From Gari tellinella (taxonomy: Eukaryota; Mollusca; Bivalvia; Cardiida; Psammobiidae), in contig OV277857.1 in the NCBI GenBank assembly GCA_922989275.2, positions 6,758,001-6,822,000 on the forward strand: a stretch of DNA of 64,000 bases, read 5' to 3'. The position numbers and the translations under genes were made by a program. Positions 1 through 10,984 of the stretch are shown one piece after another (the stretch's first letter is position 1; every line of letters starts with the position of its first letter). Below the pieces are notes generated by a model that saw only the letters and a program-made list of their open reading frames with translations, did no database searches and had not been told where the DNA came from.

Positions 1-613
1 GATAAGAAAATGGTTGTAGACGACAATAATGTGAAGCAGACTATACTATGGGAAGATAGGGGTTAACAGGTGTATGGAAATGTATCTTAGGGGAGGTCGA
101 AATAGATTCGCCGTCCATGCATAAAGGCCATTGCCCTTCCATTTCAGTTTTATCAGCGAATCCAGTTACGATCATACACTTACTACAGTTGAAAATAACT
201 ATTTCCCAATACACACCTTTCTGCTTAAATGAATAGTTCCTAATGCAAACATTCGGAGAAAGAACAGACGCCGACTCTTATTATATAAACTACTCGGGCC
301 CAATTAGGTATTATCATCAAATGTATTCCTACAAAAGCAGCTTTGTTTTCGTAGCAAATTATTTCCCAGTATTTACATTGACTTCGTTCTAATACAAAAA
401 GAATCCATTATAATACCCATATAAATTGTCGTCGCAAGATATTTGATGATAATACGTAGTTTTCCACCAGCTTGTAGTCAATATCACAAAACCTGCTGTT
501 TCCTACAATGATTGCAATGCGCTTGTAATGAATTTCCCTTCTTTGTACATAGTTGACCCAAGCTCACTGCATTACATTATCCACAGTATAAACATGTTTT
601 GCCTATTGGCTCT
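1..613. other. intergenic DNA, nothing recognised
   Basis: AT-rich sequence with stops in all frames. I see no long ORF, RNA gene or clear repeat end before the first MITE-A copy. Confidence 0.5.
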
Positions 614-615
614 TA

Positions 616-861
616 CAGTGGAGAATCTGTTATTCTTTCCCGTTTAAACGCAAACGTACGCAAACGCAAAGCGCTAAAACGTAGAAAAGAACAACTTTTG
701 GACAATTCTGATAGTTCATGTTTATCTTGGTGGCAAACAGTTTGGAGCCTGATCAGACGCCGGGTTACCCGGCGTCTGATCTGGCTCCAAACTGTTTGCA
801 CTGCAAATAATAGTTTTAGCTTAAACGGGTTTATCGGGAAAGAATAACACATTCTCCACTG
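616..861 (+). mobile_element. MITE-A copy 1, complete (246 bp, TA-flanked)
   Basis: Reference copy of the commonest family. It starts CAGTGGAGAATCTG and ends with the inverted CAGATT/TCTCCACTG-type terminus (here CACATTCTCCACTG). TA lies directly outside both ends. The order inside is: a left arm with CCCGTTTAAACGC and CAAACGTACGCAAACGC, a central hairpin (about 733-797) with apex GGGTTACCC, then CGTAAACGCG and the right terminus. CAGTGG ends plus a TA target are typical of Tc1/mariner-derived MITEs. There is no coding capacity; short ORFs across it are shadows of the palindrome. Confidence 0.9.
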
Positions 862-898
862 TATCAGTTCTGTCAAAGTCCAAATGCGTTGGTATTGA

Positions 899-1087
899 CC
901 CTTTCACTGTCAACTTGTTCGTTAGACATTTACCCCTAAACCTTTTCATTTATCGTCTGTCTCAGTTTTATTGTCGTTTATTGTCTTTGCAAAGTAAAAA
1001 TAATAAGTCAGTATGACTGAATAAATTTCAAAACGAGGGTCAAACTGTTTGCAACCGCGCGTTTAAGTGTCATTGAGAGCGAAAGGG
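899..1087 (+). mobile_element. MITE-B copy 1 lacking its central hairpin
   Basis: Starts CCCTTTCACTG after TTGA (a mutated TTAA) and ends GCGAAAGGG before TTAA at 1088-1091. The usual interior is present (ATTGTCGT, CAGTATGACTGA, CGAGGGTCAAAC). The two outermost stem segments are joined directly (CAAACTGTTTGC, about 1041-1053), so the whole stem has been deleted. Confidence 0.75.
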
Positions 1088-1091
1088 TTAA

Positions 1092-2165
1092 ATAAATACA
1101 CTATCCATAAAGCCGTATAACATACAGGTCACTTACAATAAATATCTTTATCGAATACGGCTAAAATACAGCTACACGAACGATAGTATAAAAAAATATA
1201 AAGTATAATATTAAGAGATTTGTATTACATGAACGATCATAAACAAAAGTATAAAAGAGATTTGTATACAATATTGATCAATATCAGTAGCTTTGGCGAC
1301 TTGTCATGAGAATAGATGAGTGATTTGATTTACTTTATTTTAAAAGCACAATTATGGTATGGGAGTTTTCAACAGTTACTTATGTTATTATATATTGTAC
1401 ATCAGGCATGTCAAGTTATATCAGATGCTCTTCTTTAAACCAACCACTCTTCGAAGTGCACTTTCAAAGTTATGATAGGTCCTCAAAAGCTTGTTATCTA
1501 TTAAGAACGCCATAATCGACCCTTCGTGAATGAACGTACAATTTCTCTGAAATATCAAGTTGGGATATGAGGTCATTCGAGCCGATGCATTCTGACACAA
1601 CACTCTGCAATATGGCCATGATCGGTCAGAGCTAGGTGACACAAACTCTTCCAATCTGACCTCGGTTCCGATACAATCACTTGCGTTCATGTACCGGTTT
1701 AATTTCCCCGAACAAATCCATGATAAGGTTTCGATCTGATACGATTTAGCACGATCTGGTACGTATCGATGCGTTCGGGTACGTTAGTTTAAACATTTTG
1801 TCTTTCATAATTCAAACATGTGCTTAAGTCATACATAGATCATACAGATTAGAACGAAAGCAAGTGGTTATTAAATTTCTTCTCGTTATTGTTTGAAACG
1901 TTCATCACGAACAGTTGCCTTTTGTTGCCAAAGGATACAATTGTGGTCGCGAATTTGTCACGATCATGATTAAGAGTGATCACGGTTTGAGCTAAGATTG
2001 GTCTTCGACGGATTGGACATAGACATCATTGCTTCTTGAACTTATACAGAGTGGACACTGCAACCTTGTCCAAACTTTACATGGATCATAATGCTTTGAA
2101 ATGTTCGATAACATATGTTTCGCTTTGTTACGATGCAATGCGAGCTGGTGTGTCGATGGTGATGA
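1092..2165. other. intergenic DNA, nothing assigned
   Basis: No repeat end recognised. A minus-strand ORF of 89 codons (1421-1690) with several Cys residues matches nothing I know and has no clear splice context, so I do not call it a gene. Confidence 0.4.
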
Positions 2166-2450
2166 TAGTGGAGAAGACATTATTCTTTCTCAATAAGTTT
2201 TCGCTAAATCTATTATTTCCGTTGCAAAACAGTTGGGAGCCAGATTAGACGCCGGGTAACCCGGCGACTAATTAGGCTCCAAACTGTTTTCAAGTCAGAT
2301 AAAATGTCGTTTTCAGTGTCATTGTCATTAGAATCAATAGTCTGAATTGTCAGCAATTGTCTTGTTCTTAATACATGTAAGTATTTCATTGAATTGCCTC
2401 TGCGTTTCGGTTGCGTTCAAACAGGAAAGAATATCGTCTTCTTCACTGTA
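2166..2450 (-). mobile_element. MITE-A copy 2, diverged, reverse orientation
   Basis: Left end TAGTGGAGAAGACATT and right end GTCTTCTTCACTGTA are inverted partners. The central hairpin at about 2223-2291 is recognisable but mismatched (GGCGACTAATTAGG). The right part carries GCGTTTCGGTTGCG, the reverse of the usual left arm. Confidence 0.75.
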
Positions 2451-2749
2451 ACAATTAATCGTGTTGATTGTAGCAAACATTCTTACTGTAAAAATAATTT
2501 CTACGATGGCCATGGCTATACTAAAGACTTTATAACATCTGATAGTGGAAGGATACAATATAGGCGTAAAAAGGCGAATCTGTGGAGTATTTGTTTTTCA
2601 AGGCGAAACGATGGCTTATAAGCAACATGAGATATACATCATGTACTTCAAAACTCCGATCATTATGATTCTAACTATAGAACAATGCTTTAGGCAATGT
2701 TTTCTGGGAAAGGATTCCGTATTGTACCGACGTCAAATGGAACCAGTTA

Positions 2750-2981
2750 CAGTGAAAAAGTCGTTATTCCTTGCCGTTTGAACGCATGCGAAACGCAAAC
2801 ACATAACAAAGCATAGAAAAGTACAATTGTTGACAATTCTGACTATCTTTTTAAAATCTGATAGGCAAATAGTTTGCAGCCAGATCAGACGCCGGGTAAC
2901 CAAGCGTCTGATCTGACTTCAAACTGTTTGTAATGGATATAACAGTTTTAGCGTAAACGCGTTTATTGGGGAAGAATAACG
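2750..2981 (+). mobile_element. MITE-A copy 3, right terminus replaced
   Basis: TA-flanked left end CAGTGAAAAAGTCG and a central hairpin (2875-2940). The right arm runs to GGGGAAGAATAACG, then switches straight into the right half of a MITE-D hairpin instead of the expected CAGTG terminus. Confidence 0.75.
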
Positions 2982-3207
2982 CGGTGTCTGGTCTGGATTA
3001 AAACTGTTTGTCACTCATCTTTGTATTGCTTCTGTCAAAATATCCTATACGTAACTTTGAGGAAAAACAAAAAAACGGCAATCTTAAGCAGACAATATCG
3101 CAGCAATGAAGGCATTAAAAATAAACGCTTTGTTTGGGAAACAGCGGCAAGCATTGTTGTAAGGAGGGAATCGTTGTTCAGAGGGCCGTTGTAGGTAAAG
3201 AACACTG
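2982..3207 (+). mobile_element. MITE-D right half, starting at the hairpin apex
   Basis: Begins with the descending arm of the D hairpin (GCGGTGTCTGGTCTGG), then the D signature TCACTCATC, AAGCAGACAATAT, GGAGGGAATCGTTGTT and the terminus AACACTG followed by TA. The left half is absent. Confidence 0.7.
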
Positions 3208-5270
3208 TACATGTATACAACATACGAATCATAACTTGAGATTGGTCACTAGATGTAACACGTAAAGGGTATGCTACGATTAGATACAGCAAGTGTTGGC
3301 ACCATATACTTAGTAGATTTCTTAACCTAGATGTGCTAGCCTACTTGATATATCGTCTACAATTTTGTTTCATTTGCTCCAAGTATTACTTGCATTGATT
3401 TGAGATAGCGTGGGAGACGATTTCATTCTTTCTCGTTTAAACGAAATTTCCGCAAACGCAATTTGTTCAATCGTGTCAAAGACAAGATTCATGAAAATAC
3501 CCTTAAAATTCATTCTACGGTGAGATTTGTTTCTGAAAGGCGAATGCTGACATTTTTCGGACATAGCGTATATTAGTCATTCCGTTTTAGCATCCGTTCT
3601 ACTTTCGAAGTCATTTTATCAACAAGGTAGTTCAGTTATGAGTTTGGGGCCCGTTTCATCAACATTTACAATTATATCATATCGTATATATATATATATA
3701 TATGGTACGACGGGTCATTTACAATCTTATATACCATAAATGTATGAAAATGCGTTTCATCAACGCTATCGTTAATCAGACCATGGTGCGTAATCTATAT
3801 ACGATAGGTTTACGATATTTCCTAAAAGTGACCATTGATACATATGGGCGTTTAATTTTCGCCCCTTGAATCTCAGAATGGCCAAAATTAAACAAACCAA
3901 AATAAAAAAAATCTTTTATCACAAAATGGCCAAATTTTCACGATGCCAAATTTTCCCAAAGTACGGTACATGTATTTACGATATCTTAAAATTCTGAGCG
4001 TCAATTAGATTTAAGCCTGTTGGCAATGGTCAGAATGTTTTAGTATGAACGTGTTTATCTATTTATCTGTACAACAATTGCTGTTTTAACTATACTCACG
4101 GACTTTAAAAACTGTGTATGGTTGAAATGTGTTTTAAATGTAAACGTTTTCAATGAGCTCACGTAAAGACGGTTCATACAGTTGAATAAAGTGTGTAGAA
4201 TTTGTTGGTTATCCGTTTCGTTATATTTACGTTACTTTTGCGTGTCAAAAGACGTTTGTCTATTTTGGCATAAATTGATCATAACACTCATTTGTACGGT
4301 ATATGCAACACGTTTTTCAATGTACACTGGTTGTTTTGGGAGTAAATCAATGGAAAAACAAGTAAACTTTGTTATATTGACCATGACGGCTATGTCACGG
4401 CTGTCTGAAAATGCGCGTTTACGTTCAGTTTGCAAATTAGAGGATGGAATGCAGAAAAACTGATTTTGCAGGACAGTCTGGTCTTCATCGTAACATCATG
4501 TTGTCATTATCGAGACGTACATGTATCGACAATTTGGCAATGCTCGCGAGAACCTGCGACAAGGGATACCGCTATTAACGTAACGTCGACAAGATACGTA
4601 TATTCCCGTTACACATGTACGAGCAATTTTAATGAAAGATTACTTTTTGGAAGCTATAGTACTGTGTTAAATATTACACAGATATATTTTTTCTCTTTCA
4701 GGTTGACACAGATAAAGTTTTTGACCATCAGAGAACTTGTTTGTTGTCTTTAATCCCTCTAATTTGTAATGTTCTCAAAGTTAAATATGTATATAGTCAT
4801 GGTCCACACACAGGTCCTTAAATTTTGTGAATTACAAAACTTCACACTTTGATTCTGGGTGCCAATCAAAATTCGTTTTTAATAAATCGAAGATTGATGA
4901 ATATAATTATTTAATACAACAATTACATGAAATCTCTTTGCTAAACAATGAGTAATTAATTAAATTTGTAATGGAAAAAATGTGTTAAAAAAGATTAGCA
5001 CACCAAGATCAAGATTCCTTACTCGTACGTCATTATCTTCAGTCTTTAAACTTTACGCTCAAAACATTTGTCTCATCAGCCCGAGGACAGTGCGCAAAAG
5101 ATTACGCTAATTTTGAATCCGTCCTACTCTACGTCCCATTCTGACGTCAAACTTGTCACATTGCCTTAATGACAAACACGCCTGGCAGTACAATCTTGAT
5201 TGACATCACACTTTAATGACTCTTATGAAATGTTAGATTGATGTTTAAAATATGGAGGATAATTTTTTTT
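3208..5270. other. intergenic DNA with a (TA)n run and a possible element end
   Basis: No gene supported. A (TA)n run lies at 3685-3703. GGGGCCCGTTTCATCAAC at about 3645 resembles the end of the element at 15893-16151. ORFs at 4182-4753 show no domain or codon signal I recognise. Confidence 0.45.
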
Positions 5271-5386
5271 TTCAGTATAAGATAGAAATTTAATCCATTG
5301 AGTGAACATCAGAGGTTATATTTTCACGAGTGGCGAAGCCACGAGTGAAAATATAACAGTCTGATGTTCACGAAATGGATACTGAA
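5271..5386. mobile_element. foldback (palindromic) MITE, 116 bp
   Basis: TTCAGTAT and ATACTGAA are inverted ends. The centre is a near-perfect stem, TTATATTTTCACGAGTGGC / GCCACGAGTGAAAATATAA, around GAA. Confidence 0.75.
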
Positions 5387-5883
5387 CAAATACAATTATT
5401 CTATTTATTTATGCTTTTAAGCCACTTTTTAAACGAAATTGTTCGACAATTGAGAAAGCGAAAGTAAATGATTTACCCCGTGTTGAGCCCCAACTTTATA
5501 TTGAACACATTTTCGAAACAGTTTCCCGTACGATGACGTCACTTATTTATTGATTTGACGTCATCCGAATTATTTCGATGCTCCCGAGTTTAGATTCGTG
5601 CTCTTCAGGTGAGTAGTTCGCGACAAATCGGACTGCCGGAATTTAACGATAAGACACGATTGACTACGATTCTTGGGGAGCCATACGGGGAAATTCATAA
5701 TAAAAGCCATTGATGATAATCCACTGCAGTGGATTACCAAGTGATAATCCACTGCTATTTCGTGGTAATCCACCGAAAAGCATAAATAAAACACAACAAC
5801 TAAGTCCATTTATAAATGGATTGTTATTCTATTATTTAAAAAGGTTTTCCAAATGCACAGTTTTTAAATTCCGTGAGTATATC

Positions 5884-6235
5884 TTAACCCGCCGACTTCG
5901 CATAATGCGACTTTGTAAACAGTTTTGACCCACAGGGGACCGTCACAATAGAAGTCTGAACCCCAAAAGAAACAAAAATGTATAAACACTAGATATATTG
6001 GGGTTCAGACTTCTATTGTGACGGTCCCCTGTGTTTTGACCCTGTTCAAACGCCGCGTAATTCGGCGTCTGATCAGGATCTAAATTGTTTGACACTCGTA
6101 GAGATATATCTTAAACCATACTACCTGAACTTTAACTTTGAAACAATCTTGCAGACAACACCATTGAAACAGACAACAAAAACCGGTTTTAATAGGGGTA
6201 AACACCTCACAATTAATTTGGCGCCTTTACTCAAA
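5884..6235 (-). mobile_element. MITE-B copy 2, reverse, split by a foldback insertion
   Basis: The right side carries the MITE-B interior in reverse (CTGTTT-like, GACACTCGTAGAGATAT, AACTTTGAAACAATC, TTGCAGACAAC, GGGGTAAACACCTCAC). The left hairpin arm is interrupted at 5930 by the 103-bp foldback element. Confidence 0.7.
5931..6033. mobile_element. 103-bp hAT-like foldback MITE with 8-bp target duplication
   Basis: 35-bp perfect terminal inverted repeats (CACAGGGGACCGTC... / ...GACGGTCCCCTGTG) flank a 33-bp AT-rich loop. The element is bracketed by TTTTGACC at 5923-5930 and 6034-6041. An 8-bp duplication and a CAGGGG-type end fit hAT transposition. The host copy is interrupted inside its hairpin arm, so the insertion is younger than the MITE-B copy. 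Confidence 0.9.
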
Positions 6236-6518
6236 GTTCCGCATTGGACATTTTGACAGAAGAAAAAAAAAACAATAGCGACAAGCAGTTTGAACCCAGA
6301 TCAGATGTCCCGTTACGCGTTAAGAATTGTTATCTAATGGCATTAAATTCCCTCCCTATAACAACTCCATCCGAACAACACATACATTGTTCATCTCCCA
6401 TTTAATAGCTTTAAATCATGTATTAAGAAGTTTCATGCATTGTTCAATACATGAGTATGTGGTTGCTTCATGCAAAATACCAAATACTGCAGTAGTCCCC
6501 ATGATTGCTTCCTGTATA

Positions 6519-6711
6519 CAGTCGACTTTTGATATCTCGAACTCGGTAAAATCGAACATACCCGTATTTCAAAGTTAAAACGTGGCTTAGCCACGTTTTA
6601 ACTTTGAAATATGAGTATTTTCGACCTAACCGAGCATGAAATAATGCAGTCAATGTGTCGCACTATCGGATAGTTCGAGTTACACGAGTTCGAGATATCG
6701 AAGTTCGACTA
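6519..6711. mobile_element. pogo/Tigger-like MITE
   Basis: Left end CAGTCGACTTTTGATATCTC and right end GAGATATCGAAGTTCGACT are inverted partners with TA outside. An internal stem AAAGTTAAAACGTGGC / GCCACGTTTTAACTTT lies at about 6571-6608. Ends of CAGTCGA...TATCTCGAA type are characteristic of pogo-related elements. Confidence 0.7.
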
Positions 6712-6958
6712 TATGATTAACTGGTGCTGACCATGCTCTTGTCTTAAGAGGAATCTATGAGTAGTCGCTAAAATACAAGATGTGCCATACGTTGTATGCT
6801 ACATTTACTATTGCATGTATGTAGTTGACTTAATTAAATGTACATTATATAAAGGCGTATATTTGTGTATTTTAACTATCATACTAGTGAGCATTAGTTC
6901 TCGAGTAATTCAAAACAGTCTGACCCTAGAAGTGACCTTTCGTTACTCGAAATTCATA

Positions 6959-7304
6959 CAGAGCTCCCTCTCTACAACGATACCCAATGGGAGATACAAA
7001 GTATCTGCGTTGTTCGGAGGGAGTCGTAATAGGGAGGAAAATTGGCTTAAATTTGCAAACAGCATGGATCAAGATCAGACGCCGGGAAACGCGGAATCTG
7101 AACTGGATTCAAGCTGTTTATCACTTGTTATTAAGATTGTTCTGTAAAGACTTTGAGATAAAACAGTAGACGACTATTTAAAGCAGACGACATTGCAGGA
7201 GTAAAAACGTTAGACTTAAAGTCTTGTTGGCGAGGCGAGAGCGGCAAGGGTCGTTGTTTTGAGGGAGTCGTTGTTGAGAGGGCCGTTGTAGGGAGGGAAC
7301 ATTG
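6959..7304 (+). mobile_element. MITE-D copy, complete (346 bp, TA-flanked)
   Basis: TA at 6957-6958 and 7305-7306. Ends CAGAGCTCCCTCTCTAC and GTAGGGAGGGAACATTG. The central hairpin (about 7052-7120) is of the shared GATCAGACGCCG type, with the D variant GGATTCAAGCTG on the right. The interior right arm has CACTTGTTATTAAG, GCAGACGACATTGCAG and GGCCGTTGTAGGG. Confidence 0.8.
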
Positions 7305-7364
7305 TATTACACTTATTTGAATTCGTTGGCTGAGGTTTTTGTTACAGGGTGGTAAATCGTATTT

Positions 7365-7625
7365 CCCCGTTTAATGTTTCATTGCCAAATGCTGCATACG
7401 GCGACTTTTCAAACAGTTTGGAGCCAACTTACATGTTATTAGTAACGCGACGTCTGATCAGGTTACAAACTGTTTGACACTCGTATCGGCATTTCTTTAC
7501 CTATACTACATTAAATCTACAGTTTTAATATTCTAACAAACAACAATATTGCAGCAGACGACAAAATAAAGAGGAAGGGGTAAAACACTCACGATTAGTT
7601 TGGCGCCGAAAGTGTTAAGAGACAA
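7365..7625 (-). mobile_element. MITE-B copy 3, reverse, diverged
   Basis: Hairpin arms AAACAGTTTGGAGCC and CAAACTGTTTGACAC enclose a damaged apex. Then TATCGGCATTTC, TTGCAGCAGACGAC, AGGGGTAAAACACTCAC and TTTGGCGCC, the reverse of the usual MITE-B left arm. Confidence 0.65.
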
Positions 7626-8100
7626 AGTTTTTTTCCTCAAAATGTTAAAAGATTGCTTCTATCAGAGTGGCACATTTTGTTGATCAAAACTGTTAGCATT
7701 TGGGATAAAATTATTTAATCAGAAAATTATAATATGATCATTGGCTAAGAACAATGTATAAAATGTTTTATCCACTTTAAGCAGAGAGTAATGTATTGAT
7801 TTATACAAAAAATAAAGATAAATGAGCATTTGTATGGAAGACCCTTCACCTATTTGCCAACACAACAGCAGTTTAACCTTATAAAATACGTTTCGTGCTT
7901 CTATCATGTTGAAGATATTTGCGAACTTTTCTGCAACATGACATGTGCATGTCAAGAGTAAAATGAATAAAAAGCAAAGTGTAATTACCCTTTACTCAAT
8001 AGATATGCATTTAACACCTTTAATTTATCCCTCAACTCAAGAAAATAGATCCAATTTATACAGTCATGCACGTTCATCATAAGAAATATGTTCCTTATGC
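7626..8100. other. intergenic DNA, nothing recognised
   Basis: AT-rich, no gene or repeat end seen. Confidence 0.4.
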
Positions 8101-8113
8101 GAAAAGTCGTCAG

Positions 8114-8182
8114 TTTAAAGCAGGTTGAAAGTAAAGCAGAATGCGCCCTAAGGCGCATTCAGCTTTAATTTCAACCTGCTTC
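8114..8182. mobile_element. MITE-C core hairpin
   Basis: Stem AAAGCAGGTTGAAAG..GCAGAATGCGCC / GGCGCATTC..TTTCAACCTGCTT is the MITE-C centre. The outer parts of the element are not clear here. Confidence 0.6.
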
Positions 8183-8185
8183 AAG

Positions 8186-8300
8186 AAATCATTATTATTA
8201 TAGTTATACTCAATTTATATAGCGCTCTATTCACACAGGACTTGTGCGTTCAAAAGCGCTTCACATAAAATTATATAAATGCACATACAAAGCGAAAAGA
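8186..8300. repeat. interspersed repeat with GCGCT/AGCGC inverted motif
   Basis: CAATTTATATAGCGCTC and AAAAGCGCTTCACATAAA form the short tail often seen in invertebrate interspersed repeats. The family assignment is from memory only. Confidence 0.35.
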
Positions 8301-8831
8301 CAAATAACTGCATGTACATTCACAATAAGCATGATACATTATTGAGTTACATGGAAATGTGGAAAATCTTTCAATATCATATTTTTACAAAACTAGAAAC
8401 GGGCTATATAGTAACATGTTAAGCATCACGTGTCATAAACATTGAAACAAACATTTGGGAAAGGGATAACCGCCCGAATGATTGGATTTTGTGGCTAATA
8501 CTACTTAAGCATGATAGAATTCTGTTGCGGCTGACAAACAGTGGTAGAGTTATGTGACTGGTATAAGAGATTATTATATGCCTTCGAATGATATCGAGCG
8601 TTTCCGCGTGTATCTGCAGAGTAAAATACAAGATTCTGTATCAGCCACCTTGTATCAGCCACTTTGTATTTTACTCTGACGTCGCTTTCGGTTTAACGTG
8701 ACGTCATTTACGTATGTTGAACCTTATATGTCACAAAAACTTATATGTCACAATTGTGACGTATACGTTTTGTGACATATAAGGCTCTACGGAGAGAACC
8801 TTATGTAAGGCTCTACGAAGAGAACCTTATA

Positions 8832-9076
8832 CAGTGGAGAATATGTTATTCTTTCCCGTTTAAACGCAAACGTACGCAAACGCAAAGCGCTAAAACGTAG
8901 AAAAGAACAACTTTTGGACAATTCTGATATTTCATGTTTATCTTGGTGGCAAACAGCTTGGAGCCTGATCAGACGCCGGGTTACCCGGCGTCTGATCTGG
9001 CTCCAAAATGTTTGTATGGGAAATTATAGTTTAGCGTAAACGCGTTTATTGGGAAAGAATAACACATTCTCCACTG
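8832..9076 (+). mobile_element. MITE-A copy 4, complete, nested
   Basis: CAGTGGAGAATATG to CATTCTCCACTG, with TA at 8830-8831 and 9077-9078. Removing the element and one TA gives ACCTTATGTCACAAAACG, which matches the intact neighbouring arm sequence (ACCTTATATGTCACAAAAAC). This proves insertion at TA. Confidence 0.92.
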
Positions 9077-9517
9077 TATGTCACAAAACGTAAACGTCAC
9101 AATTGTGACGTATACGTGCGAATTCCTCACAATGAGGGTTGCGACAGCCACGTATATGTCACAACGTGACTTTTTGATAGGGTTGCATTAGAACCGTAAA
9201 TGTCCCAAAATTGCGATTTTTTCCCAACGTGACTTTTTGATAGGGTCGACAGTCGAAACGTATAAAAGTTTGTTTATTATACAATGTAGTGTCTTTAGGG
9301 ATACTCCGGCAGGAACCTATGGGAGATGCTCTTTTCAGTATATAATTATCTGGAAAACTTCCATACTATATCTGAAAACTGTATCTCGTTTCAGTCAAAT
9401 AACTTCTCTTTCAGACCTAATTTTTCAACCCTCGCATGGCAATGTAAACTGTGTATTACTTTGGAGCAATTAACACAGTGATGCTTTAGAGACCTCGCTC
9501 TTCTTTCGTCGTTCATT

Positions 9518-9583
9518 GAGAAGGAGAAGAAGAAGAGGAAGAAGGAGAAGTAGAAGAAGAAGATGTCGATGATGATGATGATC
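9518..9583. repeat. GAA/GAT simple repeat
   Basis: Purine-rich GAAGAAGAAGAGGAAG tract followed by (GAT)n. Confidence 0.8.
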
Positions 9584-9589
9584 TATGAT

Positions 9590-10000
9590 GCTATATGGGA
9601 TTCCCTAAAACTCACTACGAAAACTACAGCGTGTGCAAAATTCAGCCCGCATCATAACCTCGGTACACTCATGTCACTCCAGTCTTGAAGGAGCTTCACT
9701 GGCATCCAGTTCAACACAGAGTTGAATTCAAAATTCTGACATTCACATACAAAGCCATGTGCAATGATTCTCCATTACATCTCAAGGTACATTGTTAGTA
9801 TGCTGGACGTGTATAGACCTCGAAGAGAGTTGCGGTTTGCAAGTAAATCAGTATCGCTGGTTGTGCCGAGAAGTCGTATGGTGAAGTTTGGAGAAAGAAG
9901 TTTTCATGCATGCAGCCCCAAATCTCTGGAACACTCTACCACCAGGCATCAGAGATGCGAGCTAAATTGCGGCCTTCAAAAAAAGTCTTAAAACACTCTT
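9590..10000 (+). pseudogene. 3' end of a CR1/Rex/L2-type LINE ORF2, broken
   Basis: Conceptual translation over changing frames shows the C-terminal signature of these LINE polymerases: LHW-P with R-EFKIL--TYKAM before about 9760, then the CDS frame at 9764-9991 with YRPRRELRFASKSV, VVPRSRMVKFGERSFH and SLEHSTTRHQR. The last part degrades a typical LWN-LP..IR motif, and frameshifts are evident. It is a 5'-truncated fragment typical of incomplete LINE reverse transcription, sitting in the centre of the inverted-arm element. There is no complete RT domain. Confidence 0.75.
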
Positions 10001-10802
10001 CTTTAATATCTGTTATTAGAAGAAAGTAGTCAACCAATGACTGCTACATGTACCTCTAGACTGTGGATGCTGTGGGTCTAAATGGCAGTTCTGGAGTTGT
10101 ACCATTGACCTTGTGCCTGTCTGGTGGATCTTGCTGGTAGGGATTGTCCAATTGCTTTGAAACCATTTGGCTAGGGGTATATAGTGTATTTCTTGGACAG
10201 CTTTATGTTTATGTACTAAAGGTGTACCGCGGCCATGGAGTATACAGAACTCAACCAAACAACACGGAGCGTATTGTTTTAAACACTATAATAAGAAAAC
10301 TTTTATACGTTTCTACTATGCACCCTATCAAAAATTCACGTTGTGACATATACGTTTTGTTAGAGCCGTATATGTCACAAAACGTATACGTCACAAATGT
10401 GACTGGCCCTACTTTGCTAGGGGTGACACTATAATAAACAATGACACTGTAATAAACAAACATTTATACGTTTCTAATGTCAACCCTATCACAAAGTCAC
10501 GTTGTGAAAAATTCGCAATTTTGTGGCATATACGGTTCTAATGTCAACCCTATCAAAAAGTCACGTTGTGACATATACGTGGCTGTCGCAACCCCCTTGT
10601 GATGAATTCGCACGTATACGTCACAATTGTGACATATAAGTTTTTGTGACATATTAGGTTCAACATACGTACATGTACAAGTGCCGCGTTATTCTTTGTG
10701 GCATACAAAACTTCACGTTCAAATTCAAATAACTAATAAATTTTGATGTAAAATGATATAAACAACTATTTAGCTGTTTCTGGTTTGTATTCAAGACATA
10801 TG

Positions 10803-10984
10803 ATAAACACATTACCAGTTGGCAGTGCGCAACAGAGTGTTGCATTTAGCTCTCGATGTTTTTGGCGGATCCAACCGATCAGACTCGCGCCAAGGCGCTC
10901 GTCAGATCGGCTATTTCCGCCAAAAACGTCTCGAGCTAAATACACCACTCTGTATCGCACTGTCAACTGGCAATGTGTATTTAT
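10803..10984. mobile_element. palindromic MITE, about 182 bp
   Basis: ATAAACACATTACCAGTTGG..CAGTGCG and CGCACTGTCAACTGG..ATGTGTATTTAT are inverted arms. The centre has TTTGGCGGATCCAACCGATC / GATCGGCTATTTCCGCCAAA around GCGCCAAGGCGC. Almost the whole length is self-complementary. Confidence 0.8.

Larger units (their letters stand above)
8709..10671. mobile_element. 2-kb element with long inverted arms carrying a LINE fragment
   Basis: TACGTATGTTGAACC (8709) and GGTTCAACATACGTA (ends 10671) are inverted ends. Both arms contain inverted copies of GTCACAATTGTGAC, CACGTATATGTCACAACGTG, GACTTTTTGATAGGGTTG and a GTTTGTTTATTA tract. Between the arms lie a GA-rich tract and a truncated LINE 3' end. 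The left arm is interrupted by a MITE-A copy. Confidence 0.75.

Noticed and set aside
4182..4753. Two overlapping + strand ORFs (93 and 107 residues)
   Set aside because: No recognisable domain, no splice or promoter context, composition like surrounding DNA.
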